Below are positions 11,340 to 23,054 of a stretch of DNA of 64,000 nucleotides, one piece after another. The DNA is from Plantago major. Taxonomy: Eukaryota > Streptophyta > Magnoliopsida > Lamiales > Plantaginaceae. Under the pieces are notes generated by a model. That model was not told the origin of the DNA. It saw nothing but the letters and a program-made list of their open reading frames with translations, and did not search any database. Location: the NCBI GenBank assembly GCA_026545765.1, contig CM048839.1:87062414-87126413 (forward strand), read 5' to 3'. Position 1 is the stretch's first letter, and each line of letters begins with the position of its first letter. The position numbers and the translations under genes were made by a program.

Positions 11340-12640
11340 GCACAATGGCTATTTGATAGTGGATGCGGAAAGCACATGACAGGAGACAAGCAAATCTGGT
11401 CGATTACAAAGCTTGCAACACAGGACCAGATATCAGATTTGCTGGAGGAGAATTAAATCCCTCTCTGGGATTTGGCAACGTCAAATTGGGAACATTAACA
11501 ATCACTGACGTATTACATGTTAAGGATTTGAAATATAATCTATTTAGCATGATCAGTTTGCAGACAAAGGTTTTACTGTAAAATTCAAAGCAAAATCGCA
11601 AACTAATTGACAATGAGTCAAAGGCAGTCTTGGTTGCTTTCGGGAAAGGCGATCTTTATGTTGCCGATTGGGCATCTTCCACAACTAAGAATGTCTCATG
11701 GTGAGTCAATCTGGTCACACAGAAGAGCACTGGTTATGGCACAAAAGAATGAGTCACTTGAACTCAAAACTCTGAACAAACTTGCGAAAGACTTAGTGGT
11801 TGGCCTTCCCAAAACATCTTTGAAAGGATGGTATACATTGCATGTCGATGGGGAAACAATCAAAATCTCTTTCAAGTCAAAACTAGACACTCTAGTGTTA
11901 GACCAACGCAACTACTACATATGGATCTTTTGAATCATCGTAACTAGTTATGCGAGGAAAGAAATATGGTCCGTTGTTGTAGATGACCTCTCAAGATTCA
12001 CTTGGGTTGTATTTCTGAAACACAAATCTGATGTCAGGGTGGAGATACCAAACTTGCTGAAAAAGCTTGAAGTCATGAAAAATGACAAGGTATCTGCAAT
12101 CAGAACAGACCATGGTACTGAGTTTGTCAACCAGTACATAAAGGAGTTTTGTACCTGCAAAGGTATACAACACCAACTTTCCTCTGTAAGAACACCTCAA
12201 CAAAATGGTGTTGCAGAAAGGAAAAACAGAACCCTTAAAGAAGCTGCAAGGACGATGCTAGCTGACACTGAAATAAGTGAAGTTTATTGGGTTGAAGCTG
12301 TAAACACAGCCTGCTACACTCAGAACAGATGTTTGATAAACAAACACCATGACAAGACCCCTTATGAAATCTTGGTTGGTAGACCCCCTAATATCAAACA
12401 TCTGAGAGTATTTGGTTGTAGATGTTTTGTTCTAAACAATGGAAAAGATTATCTGAAACATTTCAACCAAAGGCAGATGAAGGTGTATTTCTTGGTTATT
12501 CCACGATTAGCAAAGCCTACAGAATTTACAACAAAAGAACAAAGAAAATTGAAGAATCAGTTCATGTTGTATTCTATGAAGGAAGTAAGAAAACACCTCC
12601 TAATGATGAACTCTCAGAAAGGTTCAAAGAACTAATGTTG
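11340..12640 (+). pseudogene. copia-A protease and integrase region
   Basis: The protease signature WLFDSGCGKHMTG is encoded at about 11349-11387. A GAG-pre-integrase-like segment follows (about 11700-11830). The integrase core contains FTWVVFLKHKSDV, RTDHGTEFVN, TPQQNGVAERKNRTLKEAAR and PPNIKHLRVFGCRCFVLN, all characteristic of Ty1/copia integrase. Integrase would insert the cDNA with 5-bp staggered cuts, which agrees with the target duplications of this family. It is a broken fossil. Confidence 0.85.
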
Positions 12641-12669
12641 AGGGATCCTCAGAAAGGAGAAACATCATT

Positions 12670-14210
12670 ATGGAAAGTGAGGATGACTCTAACGTAGAAA
12701 AGCTTGATATGCCTAGTAACAACAAGATGACTCACAAACATGATGAAGAATTTCCTATGAAACTTTCAGAAATGGAAACTGAAGATATTCATCATGAAGC
12801 TATCTCTGGAAATAATCTCTCTGAAAGACATGTTCCAGATAGCTCAAACACTGAACAAGTGTCAGACATTAATTGCCCTTCTGAGGAGCAAAATGTCTTA
12901 GATACTGAAAAAGTATCAAATCAAAATCCCAGTGATTCACATTCAAATCATTTGGATCTTGATCCTACTAGCACTAAACCTATGATGAGATGGATCAAGG
13001 ATCATCCTGCAAAAGATGTGATTGGACCGATTAATCAAGGTGTTAGGACTAGGAGAGCAATAGCTGAAAATGCTAATTATCTCTTTGATTGTTTCATCTC
13101 AAAAATTGAACCTAAAAATATAGAAGAAGCATTAGGAGACCAAGACTGGATCTCTGCAATGCAAGAAGAGTTGGATCAATTTGAGAGAAACAAAGTCTGG
13201 AAACTAGTTCCATTTGTGGAAGGAATATCTGTGATTGGAACTAAATGGGTTTTCAGAAACAAAATGAATGAATCTGGTGAAATAACGTAAACAAAGCAAG
13301 ATTATTGGTTGCGAGGATTTACCTGCATCAAGGCTTAGATTTTGATGAGTCATATGCACCAGTTGCCAGATTGGATGCAATAAGACTCTTTCTAGCCTTT
13401 GCAGCTCATAAAGATTTTAAAGTTTATCAGATGGATGTCAAAAGTGCATTCTTGAACGGTGAACTTGCAGAAGAAGTTTATGTTGAGCAACCACCTGGCT
13501 TTGAAGTTTCCTCAGAAAGTAGAATGGTCTATAAACTACAGAAAGCTCTGTATGGACTGGAACAGGCTCCAAGAGCATGGTATGACACTTTGGCCAAATA
13601 CCTTCTGGAAAGTGGTTTCAAGAAAGGTGAAGTTGATAAAACTTTATTTACCTTAAATCATGATGGGAAACTACTCTTAGTTCAAGTATATGTTGATGAC
13701 ATCATATTTGGATCTAAGGACAAGCAACTTTGTAATGACTTTGCAAATCTCATGAAAAGTAAGTTTGAGATGAGCATGATGGGAGAAATGAATTATTTTC
13801 TAGGATTGCAAGTCAAGCAACTCAATGATGGAATATTCATTAGTCAAACAAAGTATGCAAAAGATATGCTCACAAAATTCAATCTTAAGCCTTCTGAAAA
13901 GAATGCTAAGATACCTATGAGCATTGGAACCAAAATGACCTATCTTGAATCGCATAAGAGTGTTGAAGAACATAAGTATAGGAAATTGATAGGTTCACTA
14001 CTTTACCTCACTGCAAGTAGACCTGATATTCAATATGCCGTTGGAGTGTGTGCTAGATTTCAGACAAATCCGATGCAAACACACTACAACATTGCTATGA
14101 AAATATTAAGGTATGTAAAAGGTACAGTAGATGTAGGATTGTGGTATCCTAAAGAAAGAGGATTGAGTTTATTTGGTACTCGACATGATTATCTTTGGAT
14201 CACTACTTGA
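12670..14210 (+). pseudogene. copia-A reverse transcriptase
   Basis: The first 400 bases encode an acidic linker. The RT (RVT_2 type) then shows WISAMQEELDQFERNKVW, VIGTKWVFRNK, ARLDAIRLFLAFAAHKDFKV, QMDVKSAFLNGEL, EQAPRAWYDTL and the catalytic YVDDIIFGS, ending with SLLYLTASRPDIQYAVG. These are the ordered blocks of copia RT. It is a broken fossil. Confidence 0.9.
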
Positions 14211-14638
14211 TAGGAAAAGCACCTCGTGAACTTGGGTTTACGGGTACTAGACTTATCTCGTGGTTTAGCAAGAAGCAAAACTCAATTGCAACTTCTACCA
14301 CAGAGGCTGAATATATTGCTGCTGGTTGTTGTGCAACACAAATTCTGTGGATACAACAACAACTTAAAGACTATGGACTCGATGAAGAGAAAACTCCCAT
14401 TTTCTGTGACAACACAAGTGCTATTGCGATTACACAAAATCCTAAATTTCATGACAGAACAAAGCATATTGATGTTAGACATCACTTCATCAAAGACCAT
14501 GTTGAAAAATGCAATATAGAGATACTCAAGATTGGCACTGAAGACCAACTTGCAGATATCTTCACTAAGCCACTACAAGAAAGTAGATTCTTAGCCTTAA
14601 GACATAGTCTTGGACTAATGGAACTACCAATGAACTGA
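14195..14638 (+). pseudogene. copia-A RNase H
   Basis: The open stretch shows ISWFSKKQNSIATSTTEAEY, the hallmark of copia RNase H, then TKHIDVRHHFIKDHVE and LADIFTKPLQESRF. It removes the RNA strand during cDNA synthesis. The pol stop at 14636-14638 is followed by the 3' region with the extra gene. Confidence 0.85.
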
Positions 14639-14650
14639 AAAAGTTCAGGA

Positions 14651-14706
14651 ATCTGGAACGGGCATCCAGAGAAGAGGTATCTGGAACGGGCATCCAGAGA
14701 AGAGAA
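14651..14706 (+). repeat. Two tandem 28-bp units after copia-A pol
   Basis: ATCTGGAACGGGCATCCAGAG occurs twice with a 28-base offset (14651 and 14679), just behind the RNase H stop. Each unit contains CTGGA and TCCAG, so each can fold on itself. Confidence 0.75.
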
Positions 14707-15507
14707 AAGAGAAATGCAACAGTATCCGAAGTCAAAAGGCTAAAGAGCAAAAGACGACTTAAGATCTACGAGGCGGAACTCAGATATCTGAATCACTCTA
14801 TAAACGGGGAACACAAAGGAGAATAGTACAACTATCTGCAGTCAACTACTCTCTTGAAATTCGCATTATTTCTATCTTGATGAAAAACTTGGAAAAATCC
14901 TAAGTATAAGATAGATTCAGATGCAAACAGTGTTCTTGGTCATACAAAAACGTGATTCAGATAGCTAATAGCCAAAATTCATTAAATGGGCACAATTACA
15001 CTTGTTGATTGTGATCATTGCTGAAGAAGCAATGGTGACCCTTGATGAAATTAAGCGTTTGATCTATACGGTGGAAATTAATTCACAGTAAATAGTGGAC
15101 TGTAAAAATTCTGACAAAACCCACTCTGCATTTAATGCCGAACTAGCTTTTGCTCACGCCTGCTTGCAAGTCACGAATCATTACACAAAATCAATTTGTA
15201 TGTATTTATGCATTGAGATTCTATTGCTATATATATAGGATTTTGGCAAAAGAAATCACTTTACTAATCAAAATTCCGACTTACACAAAAATAGCAAAAC
15301 CTTCTCTTGATTCTCTGCAAACCTTCTACAATCTCTGCAAATCAAGATTAAGTTTTTCTGCAAAGAATTACTGAATCAAATCTCTTTCAAACACCAATCC
15401 ATACACTATATAAAGAGATGGCCCCAAAGAATTCTTCCACACAGAAATCTCAATCCTCCACTGGTACTGCTGAAAAGCAAGCACTAGAGTTGGTTATTGT
15501 GAACAAC

Positions 15508-17150
15508 TGTTGGTCCAGATAACGGCAAAGTAAAAGACTAGGGGGGGGGGTGAATAGTCTTTTAAAACTTTTGTCGATAAAAACTATTTCTCAGATATCT
15601 GTGTAGATATCTGATACTTAGATTTAGAGCGCGGAAGACTTAAGATAGATAAGTGCAGAAACAGTTAAAGTGTGTGTGTGTGTGTGTGTTGGTGAAAAGT
15701 AAGTACAGAGAAGTAAATAACACAGCAAGTATAGTGGTATCTGGAGGTGGCGTAATCCTCCAACTAATCCACTTCGGTCTTCCAAAGACCTAGAATTCAC
15801 TAGAATAGATAATTGAGGTCACCTTACAAAAATCCTATTCTAAGATTCCTCAAACAAATGGTTCCCAACCAAATGTTCCCCCTGAGTTGTTCCCCGGCTT
15901 TCACAGCCAAGTACTTCCTGTACTCAGAAACCTTTTTGAGCTATTCCCTAGCTTCCCAAGCTAAGTACTTCCTGTGCTCAATAACCTTGGAGTTATTCCT
16001 TAGTTTCTCAAACTAAGTACTTCCTGTACTCCACGCCAGTGATGGTGTTGGTTTTGGTTTGAGTTGTCAGATAAGCTTCTTTAATAACTTTTCAGTTAAT
16101 CAGATAGCTCTATGAATCAAGTATACTTAATACACTTTTTAATGTATGGTATCTTGTTCTTTTTACTGACCCAAGTCTTAGATAAATGTTCAAGAGAATG
16201 AATCTCAGATACTTGATCTTTCAATTCAACTCTTTCACAGATAGCAGTGCTTGTTTAGGATCAGGACACTTAGAACTTTAGTGCTACTTAAGATCAGGAG
16301 CTTTGGTCGCAACAGAAAGCTTTGAGGATAAGTAGTTTGCTTGAGAGAATATGTTGTTCAGCGTGTTTATGGAGTTCAAGGTTTCTTCTCAAGTAGTCTA
16401 AGTATTGATATTTATAGATGAATTTGAATGCCGTTGAATAGTATCCGTTAGGCTCAAATTCAAACTATTGATATCTGTGTATAGTACTGCAATAGGTTTG
16501 TCTTCTTCTTCAGAAGGTACCGTTGCTTTTATTCAGACATCTCTGTCCGTGCATTAAATGCATTGTACTGTACTTTTTGTCCTGTAGTGCCAACGGAACT
16601 ATGCTCAGTATCAGAGACTAGTATTATCTGATTCTTTGCACGTCCTTATCTTTAATCTTCAGATACCACTTTATTGAAACAACTTTGTTGCAATATATTT
16701 CTTTTTCAGAAATGTGGTTAAGGCTCAAGGTATCTGAGAGTAGATATCTGTGGGCACTTTCCTGGTTTTCAGAAAACCTTCTAGTTCTCAGATATCTCTT
16801 GTGACACAGCTTGCTTAAAACTATTCGTGTCTTCAAGATATCTGACCAAGGTATCTGCAAAACTATTTCAGTAATCTTGTGCAGTTTCTTCAAATCTTCA
16901 ATGTCATTGAACTTGTTCTGCTCGGATGTCTTCTTCTTGGTCTTCTCTTCATAAAATAAAAATTACATTTTGAAAGCTAACATCCTATACAAGATTAGCT
17001 AGACTATCATACTTAGTGGGTTTCCTCTTTTACAATGTTCAAGTGAACCAAGAGTACTAATCACCTTTCTGAGACTAAGATAAGTCATCATGTTGCTGAT
17101 CAAAATCTAAACCGATATTTCTAACAAAATATCTAACAAATTTCCTAACA
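15508..17150 (-). mobile_element. Solo LTR of the copia-A family, reversed, inside copia-A
   Basis: In reverse complement it matches the copia-A LTRs end to end (plus-strand ends TGTTGGTCCAGATAAC and TTTCCTAACA). It is flanked by a perfect 5-bp target duplication ACAAC at 15503-15507 and 17151-17155. It is a later insertion of the same family into the extra gene, reduced to one LTR by recombination between its two LTRs. Confidence 0.95.
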
Positions 17151-18961
17151 ACAACCGACTAGTAGGAGATTTTAATCCTGGCCATTAGACTTCAAATCAC
17201 AGAATGATTTGGGGTGATGCCATGGTTGAGGAATACCTCACGGTTGCAATAGAGAACCAAGCCGACAGAAAGCTGATTCTTGACATGCTTGAAAAGGCAC
17301 AAATCAAGGGATTTCTATCTGCTCGCCCAAGTGGAATTTCATCACTCGATGTGTTGGAATTCTACAACAACTCCAGGATAATTTCCTGTGTTTCTGAAGG
17401 CACTGCAATAGTGTCTGTCAAAACCTCAGTCCAAGGAAAGGAAATCCTTCTGGACTTAACAACTTCAGAAGTTGTTTGAGTTTCAAAATCTTGGAAAGGA
17501 TTTTGAAATAAACACCAAGGATGATGATCTCCTTGAAGGTGTTAAACAATTGTACAGTGACGTGTGTGATCTTGAAAAATCAGATACACCCACTGAGTAC
17601 AAGCTTGCTGACATCCGAACCAGACATCTGATGGTTCACTGGGATGTATTGGCTTGCATTCTTCATAGATGCTTTGATGGTCTACAAGGAGGTGCTGACC
17701 AGATAAGCCAAGAACGATGGATCATGATGTTCTTGCTGAATCAACAAGACAAAAGGCTGGAAAACCCTTTTAACTGGGGAAAGTACGCCTTCATGAAGTT
17801 TGTGAAGAAGATTCAAGGCTTCGAGCCTAAGATCGCCAGAGGACTAGCTGAGCCAAAGGCCACAGTAGGCTATGGTCTGAAGATATGCTATTTGCTGGAG
17901 AAGCTTGGCATTGAGCTCAGAGAGGCATTTGAAATAGCCAACAAGAACTACTCTACAAATATGAGTATACAAACTTGATGAAAAAGGTTACTGGGTCTCA
18001 GAAAGGTTCTAAGAAGTGAAAGTCTGAAAAGGTATCTGAAGAAAAGGTTGCGACCAAGAAGCCCAGAACTTCAAGAAAGAAGTCTGATGGCAAATCAGAA
18101 GACACACCCATTGAGGTTGTCGATTCTCAGATATCTGCAGGCCTTGCCAATGAACTGATAAAGGCAGATCAACTCATCAATGCTGCAAAAGAGTTATCAA
18201 CTACTGAACAAGTAGATTCAGCAAGAGAAAGTGCTTTCAGAAATGTGAAGACTATTACAGAAAGCTTTGCTGATGAACTCATAAATGCTGCCAAAACAGG
18301 TGAAAAGCACCAAGCCCCATCTGCAGAAATCGCAGGAGTAATGGACCAATCAGTTCCCAATGCTGATGAGAGCTCTGACGATGAAGATGATGAACTAATC
18401 ATCTCTCAAGTCCTAGAAAGAACAAAGAGGGCTAAGGATCTAATAAAGAATCGTGATAAGGTTTCAAGAAGAACCTACACCTCAAAGTTCGAACAAGCAC
18501 CTATAGCAAAGGTTGTTGGTAAACACATCATCGAGGAACGCTTTACGCACAACTTCAAAAAGCCCTGATGAGGTAATTTAGTGCTGGCAGATGCTGAGGG
18601 AAATGCCACATCTAAAAATCTGGAAGAACACTCTACTGACCGATCTTCTGCTTCCAGACAACCACAACAACCACAACAGCCACAAGTGGTTGATGAAATG
18701 GTAAATGAACTCCATTTCGAATTACCAGCAATGCAGTATGCTGAAGAAAATCCTGCAAAAGAGCAGGTTCCCCAACTCAATGAGAGGGATCAAACTGAGA
18801 CATCTACTCAGAATGATCAACCAGGGGAGGCAACTGAGTTGCACACTCAGGAAAGGTGTGAAGTACCTAAAACTTCAAACAACGAAGCTGTACTGGAACA
18901 AGAAGACCAAAGTATAAAAGGGTCACAAGTTCCAGAGACCAATCAGCCTGACAATGCTCAG

Positions 18962-19044
18962 GTAGCTGAATGGTTTAACTCCTACCTTGTGAAAAATTTT
19001 ATGCTTGTATATCTTGTTACTTATATAAAAATTCTTTGTTACAG
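18962..19044 (+). other. Intron-like segment 1 of the copia-A extra gene
   Basis: CTCAG|GTAGCT at the start and TTGTTACAG|GCTGAG at the end. It is 83 bases and T-rich before the acceptor. Confidence 0.6.
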
Positions 19045-19147
19045 GCTGAGTTAGAAACACAGAAACAAGAGGAAGCTGGAAAGCTTGCCTCAGAAACTGA
19101 GAAGGAGGGTACCCCAACCTCGCCTCTTAAGAAATCGAGCACATACG

Positions 19148-19225
19148 GTGATAATTGATTCTTAAGATAACACTTTTCATCATTTGTCTATGTGCTTAAT
19201 CATTTAAAGTAAATGTTTCTAACAG
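19148..19225 (+). other. Intron-like segment 2 of the copia-A extra gene
   Basis: TACG|GTGATAATTG at the start and TTTCTAACAG|CTCC at the end. It is 78 bases. Confidence 0.55.
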
Positions 19226-19325
19226 CTCCAACCGAGAAAGAGGAAGATAAAGCGTAAATGCCGAGACGAACCCAGCGACCGACAAGGTTTCTGAAGAACA
19301 CATCATTGAGCCTTCTAGCGTGAAG

Positions 19326-19409
19326 GTACATGAAAAATCAGGGATAAGTATTCTTCATCATGGGTTATCTTAAACTTCTTCTAAAATATTCAATACTTTC
19401 TACTTACAG
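19326..19409 (+). other. Intron-like segment 3 of the copia-A extra gene
   Basis: GTGAAG|GTACATG at the start and CTACTTACAG|GCTCATTC at the end. It is 84 bases. Confidence 0.6.
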
Positions 19410-19562
19410 GCTCATTCAGAAGTGGAAATGCAAAGGGAAAAAGTTGCGACATCCCCTGCATCAATGGAAATTGATGAAGCTCCCAAGGCAACATCACATG
19501 AAAGAATACCAGAAATTGAGAAAGTTTCTGAGAAAAATGACTCTGAGCTTCCTATTGAGGAA

Positions 19563-19651
19563 GTAAGTCCAAAACTCAGAACTCATTAAAGCATTTTTGC
19601 ACAAATTCTTTCAAATAATTTCCTAAGTATTGTATTAATATTAATTCTCAG
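19563..19651 (+). other. Intron-like segment 4 of the copia-A extra gene
   Basis: GAGGAA|GTAAGTCC at the start and TTAATTCTCAG|GTTCAAG at the end. It is 89 bases with a strong donor. Confidence 0.65.
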
Positions 19652-19768
19652 GTTCAAGAAAGAAAGATTGATGAGGACCAGACTTCCAAGTCTCCACCTC
19701 ACAACAAGATATCTGAGACACCAATTGTCTCAGTAGCACAAGTCTCTGAGCCTGAAGTACTTACTCAG

Positions 19769-19846
19769 GTAACTCAGAAACTAAACTACACTTCTACTCA
19801 GATATCTACAAAAGTTTTGAAGCTCACTCAAAACTCTTTCTTTCAG
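19769..19846 (+). other. Intron-like segment 5 of the copia-A extra gene
   Basis: ACTCAG|GTAACTCAG at the start and CTTTCTTTCAG|GCTCAAAC at the end. It is 78 bases with a good pyrimidine tract. Confidence 0.65.
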
Positions 19847-21451
19847 GCTCAAACGAGTGTAAAGCAGGCTCCCAATGATGAGAAAAGGGACCTACTTCCC
19901 TTCTTCAAAGCTCAAACCCTGCCAAAGCATATTCAATGCTTCAAGAAATGGCAAAGGTTAAGGTGCTCTGATCTCTCTGAAATATTGAGAATCACAGATC
20001 AACCAACCAGACGAGCACGAGCTCTTGACTTGGAGACGTATATCCATGCAATGTTCCCTACCGAACAGTACACAGTTGCGACTCTATTGCATAAGGATTT
20101 CTCCAGAGAAGTAGCACACAGTTTGATACAAGCCTTTGAACAGGCTGATGGTCAGACAAGATTACAGATGGCATTCAAGCCAGTTCTGCCCCAGACTCTG
20201 CAATTTATACCTTCTGAACAAGAAGAGGTTAATGGGCAGAAGATCACTATTCCTGAAGTGATCAATCTTGTATCTGAAGATGATGAGGAGGAAGAGATAA
20301 ACAAACGACTTGATGAACCTCCCACTGACCATCACCAAAAGGATGACACAGACAAAAAGGATGATGATGATTCCCCTGCACCCTGGACCGGAGGAATTTC
20401 ACAAAGAAATCATGCCTCAACTGCTGAAAAGCAAACTGAGAGGAAAGCACAGAAATCTCCGTCTCCATCTCCTCAAAAGTCAACTCATCCATCTTCCCAA
20501 CAAAAGGTTAATACTGAACAAGTAGTTGAGGATTCTGAGGAAATCGCTCAGAAATTGTTGAATACTCAATCTAGAACTGCTCAACTCAGACAACTGTTGG
20601 AAGAAGAACAATAGCTCCATCTTCAACTAGAAGACCAGATAGCTAAATCCAGAGACAAGCTTGACCAACTACAAGATCAATATCTGCAAGAGATGATTGC
20701 TTACTCTGAGGTTAAGGAGCTACAGGATGCTGTAAATGCCATCACCAAAGAACTCGATACTGAAGAAGTATCTGAAATTAAGCATGATGCTAAGGCTGCA
20801 TCATCTTCAAAAGAAGTACCATCCTCCTCCCAAAAAGGGAAGAAACCAATCTCTGAGATGGTTGCTGGACTCGACACAATCGATGAGAATGTCCAAGAGG
20901 ATGAAGATCACTGGGCTGATTACTCAGATGATGAAGAAGACAAGACTTTGGCAGAGCACCGCAATGAACATCTAGCAGTTTCACACTTGAAAAGCAAACT
21001 GATTGCTCCTGAAACTTTCAGTAAACTACCAAATGTCCACTCCCATGAATACATGAACAGATACCAAGTACTGGCACATCTGAAAAAGGAGATGTCTTCA
21101 CAGAACAAGGAAGTAATTGCCTCCGTCCCCTCTGAAATGGAAAAGTTCACTGAGCTCGTCACTCAGAGAACAACTAGCATAGTCATTGCTCAGAAAGATC
21201 TGGGAATGATAAGGGACGATGATGCGTCTTTAGCTGAAAAAGCTTTCTAAGAGGCAAGTTACACTGCTGGAAAAGCAGATGCCATCCCAGGCCCATTGGC
21301 AAAGCTCACTGATAAGGACAATGGACTTATCAAACAAAATCAGGAGCTCAAAGCCGAACTTCAGAAGTTGGTCACTGCCTACAATTATTTACAAGGGCAT
21401 TTTAACTCTCTCTCTCAGATTCTTTTATGAGACTGAGTCAGCCAACAATGA

Positions 21452-21510
21452 CTAAGGGGGAAAGAGTGTACAAATCTGGACCTCAAAGTTAGGGGGAATG
21501 GGAAGAAGGA
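21452..21510 (+). other. Extra polypurine tracts in copia-A
   Basis: CTAAGGGGGAAAGAG and TTAGGGGGAATGGGAAGAAGG resemble the polypurine tract that borders the 3' LTR (AAAAAGGGGGAAA near 23040). Additional polypurine tracts upstream of the 3' LTR are known in Sireviruses. Confidence 0.5.
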
Positions 21511-22662
21511 GAAGAAAACAAGAAGAAATCTGGAGCTGGTGCGGCTCAGAGAGGAAGAAGAAACATGAAAACTTCCCAGCCACCACTCAGAATCAATGAA
21601 CCCTCCTCAAGCCACGCTACTTTGCAAATAGTAGCTGCTTCCCAGAAACCTACTGAAGGAACTACAATGATAACAAGGGCCATGGCACAGAAACCTCCAA
21701 GGAGTACCAAGGCTCCAAGGAGAAGACAGGTTAAAGGGATTGATGAATCTTCTGAAGAAAAAGAAGAAGGCCAAATCAAGTCCCTGGGCAATGAAGAAGG
21801 CTGTAAAACTCTCACAAGATTTAATCTTGATGATGATGAAGAAACTGATGAAGATGAAGCTCCTCTTCACAGAAAAAGGAAAATTGAAAGCCTAACTGAG
21901 CCCATAGCTGCAAAGCCCCTAGCAGCTAAACAACCCTCTGGAAATACCAAGTCTATCCAGGGTGGTTCTTCAAGCAACAACCCCAAAGAGAATTCAAGAC
22001 AGAGAAGGAACAGACTGAGAGCTAAGCAAAGAAAAAGTCAACTTCCACTCAGGCCAGAAGAAGCCAAAATAGAGTATGTGAAGAATGACAATGATTCCTC
22101 TGTCTACAGGTGCATCAATCAGAAAAATGGCTATTGGATTCTGGAACTTAAGCATCTACTGGTAAATTCAAGATTTCCAGAACCAATCCATAAACAACTT
22201 ATGGCATGGAGAAAAGATAAGCCAACCTTGATCAACACCAATCACATTAAAGCCTGGTTGGATTTTGAAGTTGTCAAGAGAACTGAAGCCATGAGAAAGG
22301 ACCTCTCTGATGAATGTCCATATGGAAAGCCAGATGATGTGCACAGAATTCTGAATATCACAGGAACAGGCACAAGAGCAAGACTTGATGTGGAACCCTA
22401 TGAGTCGTTCTATCTAACTGGAGATCAATACAAGGGTGACATCAGATATCTGAGGATTATCTACGAATACTTCAAGCTTTCAGATATCAGAATACAGCAT
22501 GCCTGGAAGTGGGGAAAGTATCTGTGGGTCAAACATTTTGTCAAGAAAAATCCTACCAAAACCTACAAAGAGGTCTGTGACACTGAGATGCTCGTCAGAA
22601 CACTTCTCTATGATTATTCTGATGACATCAAAAGGTTTGGAGATAGGAAATTTGCAGACTGA

Positions 22663-23054
22663 TCCACAGAAATACTGTTGAAGACTTGAAGAGATTGAAG
22701 ACTTGAAGACTAGTCTATTAGGATGTTTACTTGGAGCTTGGCTACTCCTGTTGTCCTAATTTACTATTTTTTTTTTGTTGTATTTTTGCTGACTGAGCTA
22801 AACTTGTTTTATGTATTGAAGTTATCTGTAATCTTTCTTTGTAACTTATCTGAAGAACTTACTCTCAGATAGTATTCTATAAAAGATAACTTGTCAGCAA
22901 AGATCACACCTTGTGATTTGGTTGATGTTTACTTTCTGCACTTAATTGAATGAATTGAAAAATCTTAAGAAATGATTAAGTGTTGGATTGTTCACTCATC
23001 CAGATTTGTAATAGGTCAGATAGTCATCGTTGACTGATCAAAAAGGGGGAAATT
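22663..23054 (+). other. 3' untranslated region and polypurine tract of copia-A
   Basis: No gene is seen. The sequence is AT-rich and ends with AAAAAGGGGGAAATT directly before the 3' LTR at 23055, the expected plus-strand priming site. Confidence 0.75.

Larger units (their letters stand above)
15421..22662 (+). pseudogene. copia-A extra gene downstream of pol, with introns, interrupted by a solo LTR
   Basis: This long sense-strand coding-like region fills most of the element after pol. It begins at ATG 15421 (MAPKNSSTQKSQSS) and is interrupted by a reversed solo LTR (15508-17150). It continues with a tryptophan- and leucine-rich block (about 17204-17980; IRTRHLMVHWDVLACILHR), then long acidic, Ser/Pro/Gln-rich stretches, and a C-terminal folded-looking block (about 22070-22662; YRCINQKNGYWILELKHLL). 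Five short GT-AG introns sit between 18962 and 19846. WGKY..VKK motifs occur in both end blocks. I recognise no enzyme domain. Sireviruses often carry an envelope-like or unknown ORF here; no signal peptide or membrane span is seen, so an envelope role is not supported. It is a broken fossil with several breaks. Confidence 0.7.

Noticed and set aside
14651-14706. A CRISPR array or satellite
   Set aside because: Only two 28-bp units without spacers, in a plant retroelement. It is a small tandem duplication.
15421-22662. Calling the copia-A extra gene an envelope gene
   Set aside because: No signal peptide, transmembrane span or cysteine framework is visible. Position alone is not enough evidence.
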